From: Ensifer adhaerens | GTDB lineage: Bacteria; Pseudomonadota; Alphaproteobacteria; Rhizobiales; Rhizobiaceae | Reading direction: 5' to 3' | Assembly (NCBI RefSeq): GCF_000697965.2 | Contig: NZ_CP015880.1 | Location: 1,612,001-1,676,000, forward strand | Length of the DNA stretch: 64,000 nucleotides | Shown: positions 58,427 through 64,000 of the stretch, one piece after another | Layout of the letters: every line of letters starts with the position of its first letter | Position numbering within the stretch: the stretch's first letter is position 1 | Program-made: the position numbers and the translations under genes | Notes under the pieces: generated by a model | Seen by the model: only the letters and a program-made list of their open reading frames with translations | Databases searched by the model: none | Told to the model about the DNA's origin: nothing

Positions 58427-59598
58427 AGATACCAGGCGGTGACGGCAAAGCAGCAGCCGGCAAAGGCGACGACCGACATTGAATAGAAGCCGTTCACCCC
58501 GTACCAGGCGTAGAAATAGCCGGACAGGAACGTGAAGATCGCGGTGAAGATACCGGTATAGAAGAAGTAGAGCCCCTGCGCCGACGCTTCCTGTGATTCC
58601 ACCACCCGCTCGACCAGCTTGTGCTGCATGCCGGTGTGCATGATCGCATAGGTGAAAGCGTGGAAGCACTGCAGGATGAAATAGCCGCTGAAGCCGATAT
58701 CCATCGGGAAGATGATCCAGCGCACCACGGCGAGAAAGCAGCCGGACAGGATCATCACCCAGACGCTGAAACGGCGGCTGATCGCCTTGGCGAAGATGAA
58801 CATCGTCACTTCCGCCGCGACGCCCGCGCTCCAGAGCAGGCCGATCTCGGTGCCGCTGTAGCCGATGTGCTGCCAATAGATCGCCGAGAAGGCAAAGAGC
58901 ATCGCGTGGCTGGCGTTGACCAGCGTCACCCCGATCAGCAGCAACTGCAGGTCGAGCTGCCGCAGCGACTTCGGCGGCGGCTCCGTCAATGCCGTGATCG
59001 GTGACGGCCGCCGCGGCTTGCCGACTCGTGGCGCGGCATAGGCCATGATGATCGTCAGGCCGAAGCCGATCGCCATCGCCGGCAGCACCATGTCGCTGCC
59101 GAAGATGCCCACCATCCAGCCGCCGAGCATCGTCGCGCCGATGAAGGCGACCGAGCCCCAGAGCCGCATATGGGCGTAGTCGAAGCCCCAGCGCCGCACG
59201 CCTGAAAGCGCGATCGCCTCAACGATCGGCACATAGGGAGAATAGACGGCCGACTGCAGCGTATAGATCACGAGCACCGGCCAGAATTCGCGGAAATAGA
59301 ACAGAACCACGGCCGTTGCGAGCGACAGGAAACCGGACCAGATCAGGACGATCGCCCGCTCGCCGAGCCTATCGGCAATGACGCCGGCGATCGGCGCCGT
59401 GATGACGCGCACGAACATCGGCAACGCCAGAACGACGCCGATCTCGAAGTCGCTCATCGACAGCGTGCTCAGCCACATCGGGAAATATGGCATCGCGAAG
59501 CCGTTGACGATCAGCGGCGCACAGAAGAGCAAAGCAATGCGAAGCGCAAAATGGCGCGGCGGAGGGCCCACATAGGCGGGCGCTTGGAAGGGAATCAT
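58378..59598 (-). CDS. MFS transporter, HcaT/LacY-like
   Basis: The 406-residue protein has 12 predicted membrane helices, an ADRLGERAI loop between helices 2 and 3, and the family's 3-phenylpropionate/nucleoside symporter-like layout (LIVNGFAMPYFPMWLS near the N terminus). Its 3' end overlaps dgcA by 49 bp on the other strand. Aromatic acids, amino-acid derivatives or peptides are possible substrates; none is shown by sequence. Confidence 0.85.
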   Translation of the reverse strand: MIPFQAPAYVGPPPRHFALRIALLFCAPLIVNGFAMPYFPMWLSTLSMSDFEIGVVLALPMFVRVITAPIAGVIADRLGERAIVLIWSGFLSLATAVVLFYFREFWPVLVIYTLQSAVYSPYVPIVEAIALSGVRRWGFDYAHMRLWGSVAFIGATMLGGWMVGIFGSDMVLPAMAIGFGLTIIMAYAAPRVGKPRRPSPITALTEPPPKSLRQLDLQLLLIGVTLVNASHAMLFAFSAIYWQHIGYSGTEIGLLWSAGVAAEVTMFIFAKAISRRFSVWVMILSGCFLAVVRWIIFPMDIGFSGYFILQCFHAFTYAIMHTGMQHKLVERVVESQEASAQGLYFFYTGIFTAIFTFLSGYFYAWYGVNGFYSMSVVAFAGCCFAVTAWYLQPQRRGSGGKTSEAS

Positions 59599-59695
59599 CG
59601 TCTGACCTGATGGCTGTGCCCAATCTCTAGCACGAGCCGGGCGCCCCTCGCCATAACCTAGTTTTCGCGACAGGAATATCGCTGCGCCGCGAAGG

Positions 59696-60535
59696 TCAGG
59701 CCGCGCGCTGGGTCAGCAGTTGGGCGAGCAGTTTGTCCGCTTCGCCAGAGGCTTCGCCTTCGCTGGCGCCACCGCGCATCTGGTGCCAGGTGATCAGTTC
59801 CATCGTGCCGTCGTGGTGCTCGGCAATCGCCGTGCAGCTTTCCACCCAGTCGCCGGTGTTGATGTAGCGGATGTCGCCGATCTCCTCGATGACAGCATGG
59901 TGGATATGACCACAGATCACGCCCTGCGCATCGTGACGGCGCGCCTCCTCGGCGACCACCTTCTGGAACTCGCCGATGAAGTTGACGGCGTGCTTGACCT
60001 GGAGCTTCGCCCAGGACGAGAACGACCAATAGGGCATGCCGAGACGTCGGCGGACCGCAGCAAGCCCGATATTGATGGCGATCGCCGTGTCGTAGGCCCA
60101 ATCGCCGAGATAGGCGAGCACGCGGGCGTTGCGCACGACGACGTCGAATTCGTCGCCGTGCAGCACGAGATATTTACGGCCGTCGGCCCCCTCGTGCATG
60201 TAGCGTTGCGCCACCTCGATGCCGCCGAAATGCACGCCCGGAAAGTCGCGCAGGAATTCATCGTGATTGCCGGGGATGTAAACGATGCGGGCGCCCTTGC
60301 GCGCCTTGCGCAGGAGCTTTTGCACCACGTCGTTGCAGTTCTGCGGCCAGTACCAGCTGCGCTTCAGCCGCCAGCCGTCGACGATGTCGCCGACCAGAAC
60401 GATCGTCTCCGCTTCATGATGCCGCAGGAAGTCGAGCAGGTAGTCGGTCTTGGCGGCCTTCGAGCCGAGATGGACGTCCGAGATGAACAACGTCCTGAGC
60501 TTTCGTACGGAGTTGTCTTGCTGCGCCGCCATCAT
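59696..60535 (-). CDS. metallophosphoesterase, UDP-2,3-diacylglucosamine diphosphatase-like
   Basis: The 279-residue calcineurin-fold phosphoesterase has the metal motifs SDVHLGS, VGDIVDGW, PGNHDEF, LHGDEFD and GHIHHA. It belongs with the LpxH-like group annotated as UDP-2,3-diacylglucosamine hydrolase in lipid A synthesis, but many alphaproteobacteria use LpxI for that step, so the true substrate is open. Two adjacent ATGs (60535, 60532) can start it. It is divergent from the malic enzyme gene. Confidence 0.85.
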   Translation of the reverse strand: MMAAQQDNSVRKLRTLFISDVHLGSKAAKTDYLLDFLRHHEAETIVLVGDIVDGWRLKRSWYWPQNCNDVVQKLLRKARKGARIVYIPGNHDEFLRDFPGVHFGGIEVAQRYMHEGADGRKYLVLHGDEFDVVVRNARVLAYLGDWAYDTAIAINIGLAAVRRRLGMPYWSFSSWAKLQVKHAVNFIGEFQKVVAEEARRHDAQGVICGHIHHAVIEEIGDIRYINTGDWVESCTAIAEHHDGTMELITWHQMRGGASEGEASGEADKLLAQLLTQRAA

Positions 60536-60708
60536 GCGAGCCTCGTCTTCAGGTTATGCTTTCTGCCTTCGTGAAACCAGACTCGTGTTTCAGGAAGATG
60601 ACATCAACATTGCGTCACCGGTCCCCCCGCTGAAATCAGCACTGCAAAACTGTACCTCGCTTCGAATTCATGCCAAAAGGCACGACCACGAATGAGGAAT
60701 GTGAGAGC

Positions 60709-63021
60709 ATGAATACGGGCGACAAGACGAAATCCCATACCGGTCCGGCCAGCGGCGACATCGACCAGCAGGCCCTTTTCTTCCACCGTTACCCACGCCC
60801 GGGAAAGCTCGAAATCCAGCCCACCAAGCCGCTCGGCAACCAGCGCGACCTGGCGCTTGCCTATTCGCCAGGGGTTGCAGCCCCCTGCATCGCCATTCGT
60901 GACAATCCGGAAACAGCCGCCGATTACACAGCGCGCGCCAACCTGGTCGCGGTCATCTCCAACGGCACGGCCGTCCTCGGTCTCGGCAATATCGGTCCGC
61001 TGGCTTCCAAGCCCGTCATGGAGGGCAAGGCCGTCCTCTTCAAGAAATTTGCCGGCATCGACGTCTTCGACATCGAAATCGACGCGTCGAGCATCGAGCG
61101 CATGGTCGACGTAATCTCGGCGCTCGAGCCGACCTTCGGCGGCATCAACCTTGAAGACATCAAGGCGCCCGAATGTTTCGAGGTGGAGCGGCGCCTGCGT
61201 GAAAAGATGCAGATCCCGGTCTTCCACGACGACCAGCACGGAACTGCGATCATCGTCGCCGCCGCCATCCTCAACGGCCTCGAACTCGCCGGCAAGGACA
61301 TCGCGACCGCCAAGATCGTCACCTCGGGCGCAGGTGCCGCCGCACTCGCCTGTCTCAACCTTCTCGTGACGCTCGGCGCCAAGCGCGAAAACATCTGGGT
61401 CCATGACCTCGAAGGCCTCGTCTACAAGGGCCGCGAGGTACTGATGGACGAATGGAAGTCCGTCTACGAGCAGGATAGCAGCAACCGCGTGCTTGCCGAC
61501 AGCATCGGCGGCGCTGACGTCTTCCTCGGCCTTTCCGCCGCCGGCGTCCTGAAGCCGGAACTGCTGGCGCAGATGGCCGAAAAGCCGCTGATCATGGCGC
61601 TCGCCAATCCGACGCCGGAAATCATGCCGGAAGCCGCCCGCCAAGCCCGTCCGGACGCGATGATCTGCACCGGCCGCTCGGACTTCCCGAACCAGGTCAA
61701 CAACGTTCTCTGCTTCCCGCATATCTTCCGCGGCGCGCTCGACTGCGGCGCAAGCACGATCAACGAAGAAATGAAGATGGCGGCCGTACGCGCCATCGCC
61801 GGTCTTGCCCGCGAAGAGCCTTCCGATGTTGCCGCCCGCGCCTATTCCGGCGAGACCCCGGTCTTCGGCCCGGACTACCTGATCCCCTCGCCGTTCGATC
61901 AGCGCCTTATCCTGCGTATCGCGCCGGCGGTTGCGAAGGCAGCCGAGGAAAGCGGCGTCGCCACCCGTCCGATCCAGGACTATGACGCCTATCTCGACAA
62001 GCTGAACCGCTTCGTCTTCCGCTCGGGCTTCATCATGAAGCCCGTCTTTGCCGCCGCCAAGAACGCCCAGAAGAACCGGGTTATCTTTGCCGAAGGCGAA
62101 GACGAACGCGTGCTGCGCGCCGCCCAGGTGTTGCTCGAAGAAGGCACGGCCCGCCCGATCCTGATCGGCCGTCCGCAGATCATCGAGACGCGCCTGCGTC
62201 GCTATGGCCTGCGCATCCGTCCGGATGTCGATTTCGAGGTGGTCAACCCCGAAGGCGATCCGCGCTACCGCGACTATGTCGAGGACTATTTTGCCCTCGT
62301 CGGCCGTCTCGGCGTCATCCCGGAAGCCGCCCGCACGATCGTGCGCACCAACACGACCGTCATCGGCGCGCTCTCGGTCAAGCGCGGCGAAGCCGATGCG
62401 TTGATCTGCGGCGTCGAAGGGCGCTACAGCAAGCACCTGCGCGACGTATCGCAGATCATCGGCAAGCGCGACGGCGTGCTCGATTTCTCGGCCTTGAGCC
62501 TGCTGATCTCGCAGCGCGGCGCAACTTTCTTCACCGACACCTATGTGAGCTACTGCCCGAGCGCCGAAGAGATCGCCCAGACGACGGTCATGGCGGCACA
62601 GGAAATCCGCCGCTTCGGCATCACCCCGCGCGCCGCCCTCGTCTCGCATTCGAACTTCGGTTCGCGTGATTCGGAGAGCGCCACCAAGATGCGCACGGCG
62701 CTGCAGCTCGTGCGGGAACTCGCGCCCGATCTCGAGGTCGACGGCGAAATGCACGGCGATGCGGCGATCTCGGAAGCGTTGCGCCAGCGCGTCATGCCGG
62801 ACAGCAGCCTGTCGAGCGAAGCCAACCTGCTGGTCTTCCCCAATCTCGATGCCGCCAACATCACGCTCGGTGTCGTCAAGACCATGACCGACAGCCTGCA
62901 TGTCGGCCCGATCCTGCTCGGCTCGGCGCTTCCCGCCCATATCCTGTCGCCGTCCGTCACCTCACGCGGCGTCGTCAACATGGCGGCTCTGGCGGTGGTC
63001 GAAGCCAGCCATCCGGGTTGA
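60709..63021 (+). CDS. dme: malic enzyme with phosphotransacetylase-like C-terminal domain
   Basis: The 770-residue fusion has an N-terminal malic enzyme (about residues 20-420, with [17 protein letters not shown] and [13 protein letters not shown]) and a C-terminal phosphotransacetylase-like domain (about 435-770) that is thought to be regulatory. It decarboxylates malate to pyruvate, which in rhizobia feeds acetyl-CoA during dicarboxylate growth and in bacteroids. NAD- (dme) versus NADP-dependent (tme) forms are not separable by eye. I prefer dme from the length and from the neighbouring SinR-like gene. Start at 60709 has AGGA-type purines; an upstream ATG at 60670 does not. Confidence 0.9.
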   Translation: MNTGDKTKSHTGPASGDIDQQALFFHRYPRPGKLEIQPTKPLGNQRDLALAYSPGVAAPCIAIRDNPETAADYTARANLVAVISNGTAVLGLGNIGPLASKPVMEGKAVLFKKFAGIDVFDIEIDASSIERMVDVISALEPTFGGINLEDIKAPECFEVERRLREKMQIPVFHDDQHGTAIIVAAAILNGLELAGKDIATAKIVTSGAGAAALACLNLLVTLGAKRENIWVHDLEGLVYKGREVLMDEWKSVYEQDSSNRVLADSIGGADVFLGLSAAGVLKPELLAQMAEKPLIMALANPTPEIMPEAARQARPDAMICTGRSDFPNQVNNVLCFPHIFRGALDCGASTINEEMKMAAVRAIAGLAREEPSDVAARAYSGETPVFGPDYLIPSPFDQRLILRIAPAVAKAAEESGVATRPIQDYDAYLDKLNRFVFRSGFIMKPVFAAAKNAQKNRVIFAEGEDERVLRAAQVLLEEGTARPILIGRPQIIETRLRRYGLRIRPDVDFEVVNPEGDPRYRDYVEDYFALVGRLGVIPEAARTIVRTNTTVIGALSVKRGEADALICGVEGRYSKHLRDVSQIIGKRDGVLDFSALSLLISQRGATFFTDTYVSYCPSAEEIAQTTVMAAQEIRRFGITPRAALVSHSNFGSRDSESATKMRTALQLVRELAPDLEVDGEMHGDAAISEALRQRVMPDSSLSSEANLLVFPNLDAANITLGVVKTMTDSLHVGPILLGSALPAHILSPSVTSRGVVNMAALAVVEASHPG

Positions 63022-63100
63022 GATGGCAACGCGGAGATCGCCACCGGTCTTCGCTGCATTCGGGCGCCATGCCGGCGCCGGCAAAACCGTATCCGGATGT

Positions 63101-63217
63101 CGCGCCTGCTTCAGGCGCGGCATCGCTGGTTTTGCAGATCACCCGCGAATCAGCCCCTGTCACGCGGCCGATCGACGACTACAATCAAGGCGTGCACAAT
63201 TGGTATTACACACCAAT
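63101..63217. repeat. paired inverted repeats between dme and the LuxR gene
   Basis: A hairpin with 8-bp arms CGCGCCTG (63101-63108) and CAGGCGCG (63112-63119) has no T tract. It is nested in GCAAAACC (63081-63088) / GGTTTTGC (63128-63135). A separate palindrome ATTGGT-N7-ACCAAT spans 63199-63217, 75-92 bp before the LuxR start, and is a candidate operator. Confidence 0.55.
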
Positions 63218-63291
63218 CGGGAAAGTTTGCGCTGGACAAAAGGTGAACCTCTAACCATGCTGGGGCCTCGGACGAGATTCGGTGTTGTGGC

Positions 63292-64000
63292 ATGACTGAG
63301 CAGCAGGCTGTCCTCGACATGCTGGAAATCCTGGAATGTGGCGGCTGTGTCGAGCCCGCTCATTTCTTCACATTGATGCGTCGAACCTTCCGCATTGCCC
63401 ATCTTCTCTATCTCGAAGCGGAGCCCTATGCGGACGAGCTCAAGGTTTGCCGGCTGCATCACACCTTCGGCGCCTACGCTGCCGAGATCTACCATGCCCG
63501 CAGCCTTCACCGGATCGATCCGATCCTGAAGCTGGCGCTTGGCGGCGTGCGGCCGGTGGAATGGACGATGGCACGGCATCGCTTCCCGGAATGCGAACCG
63601 TTGTTCCAGGCAGCCCAGGAAATCGGCATATCCACTGAGGGCGTCGCCTTGCCATTGCCCTCGCCCGCCGGGCGCATGGCGTTGCTCGCAATCAACGTCA
63701 ACATGACAGCCGGCGAATGGACGACCTATCGCCGCCATCACCTGCGCGATTTCCAGCTGGCCGCCAATCTCTTCCATGCCGCCATGCTGGAGCACGGCGC
63801 CATGGCCGGCAGCATTTCGACCCGAGAGATGCGGTTGACCGGCCGCGAGACCGAGGTCCTGACCTGGGCCGCCGCCGGCAAGAGCTATTGGGAAATCGCC
63901 ACGATCCTCGGCATTTCCGAGCGCACCGTGCGCTTCTTCATGACCAATGCGCGACGCAAGCTGAATGTCGTTTCCAACACTCAGGCTGTGGCACAGGCCG
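63292..64000 (+). CDS. LuxR-family quorum-sensing regulator, SinR-like, 3' truncated by window edge
   Basis: At least 236 residues are present. The N-terminal part (MTEQQAVLDMLEILECGGC onward) fits an autoinducer-binding domain and the C-terminal part is a LuxR helix-turn-helix (LTGRETEVLTWAAAGKSYWE then IATILGISERTVRFFMTNAR). The reading frame is open to the window edge. In Sinorhizobium the LuxR gene beside dme is sinR, followed by the AHL synthase sinI; I recall this order but cannot verify it. The next gene past the edge may therefore be an autoinducer synthase. The ribosome site is weak. Confidence 0.85.
   Translation, partial: MTEQQAVLDMLEILECGGCVEPAHFFTLMRRTFRIAHLLYLEAEPYADELKVCRLHHTFGAYAAEIYHARSLHRIDPILKLALGGVRPVEWTMARHRFPECEPLFQAAQEIGISTEGVALPLPSPAGRMALLAINVNMTAGEWTTYRRHHLRDFQLAANLFHAAMLEHGAMAGSISTREMRLTGRETEVLTWAAAGKSYWEIATILGISERTVRFFMTNARRKLNVVSNTQAVAQA

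Noticed and set aside
60604-62940. 778-codon open frame on the minus strand opposite the malic enzyme gene
   Set aside because: Shadow of dme in the antisense frame; no family signature.
63018-63254. 78-codon plus-strand frame between dme and the LuxR gene
   Set aside because: Starts inside the dme stop region without its own ribosome site and has no recognisable feature.

Overview
The window is chromosomal DNA of a high-GC alphaproteobacterium of the Hyphomicrobiales, most likely Sinorhizobium/Ensifer or a close relative. The evidence is a CckA cell-cycle kinase beside a FliO-like gene and a DksA with a degenerate zinc site, a giant polar-growth-ring (GPR/RgsE-type) coiled-coil protein, a fused malic enzyme next to a SinR-like LuxR gene, petABC preceded by an FnrL/FixK-type box, and recA preceded by GAAC-N7-GAAC SOS boxes. 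No rRNA or tRNA gene was seen. Most of the window looks like stable core chromosome; the one clear mobile element is an IS21-family insertion.

Layout. 0-8 kb: small membrane protein, murI, TrmJ-like methyltransferase, FUSC transporter, icd, a nitrilase-fold protein with an altered catalytic triad, and an AraC/GyrI regulator. 8-19 kb: alaS (with a 39-bp tandem duplication across its stop codon), recA with its SOS region, psuK-psuG, cckA, FliO-like gene, dksA. 19-29 kb: SixA-like phosphatase, YcjX/YcjF pair, a Tat-exported molybdenum oxidoreductase with its cytochrome b, the folP-folB-folK operon, a DUF922 protease-like protein, a probable trans-acting small RNA with C/U-rich loops, a 2Fe-2S ferredoxin and an Hpt protein. 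30-36.5 kb: a 2218-residue membrane-anchored coiled-coil protein built from internal repeats. 36.9-39.9 kb: an IS21-family element that has split a small secreted-protein gene; the gene can be rejoined in frame. 40-48 kb: GrpB protein, petABC (cytochrome bc1) and two tandem ABC exporters, the first behind a leader that carries a short ORF and mutually exclusive hairpins. 48-57 kb: GNAT acetyltransferase, trmL, a SoxR regulon unit with a canonical SoxR promoter, hemF, small secreted and BON proteins, and an Mla-type lipid transport operon. 57-64 kb: dgcA, an MFS transporter overlapping it tail to tail, a metallophosphoesterase, a malic enzyme (dme) and a truncated LuxR-family gene at the right edge.

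How the parts work together. Icd, the malic enzyme and the bc1 complex serve central carbon and respiratory metabolism. FolP/B/K make dihydropterin for folate. CckA would feed the CtrA cell-cycle phosphorelay, and the GPR-like protein organises unipolar growth, so two elements of the rhizobial cell-cycle and growth programme lie in this window. Regulation visible in the DNA includes SOS boxes, a SoxR box inside a 19-bp-spaced promoter, an FnrL/FixK box, a candidate attenuator and several intrinsic terminators. The most noteworthy observations are the ABC-transporter leader, the small RNA candidate, the repeat architecture of the growth-ring protein, the reconstructable IS21 target gene and the nitrilase with Glu in place of the catalytic Lys.
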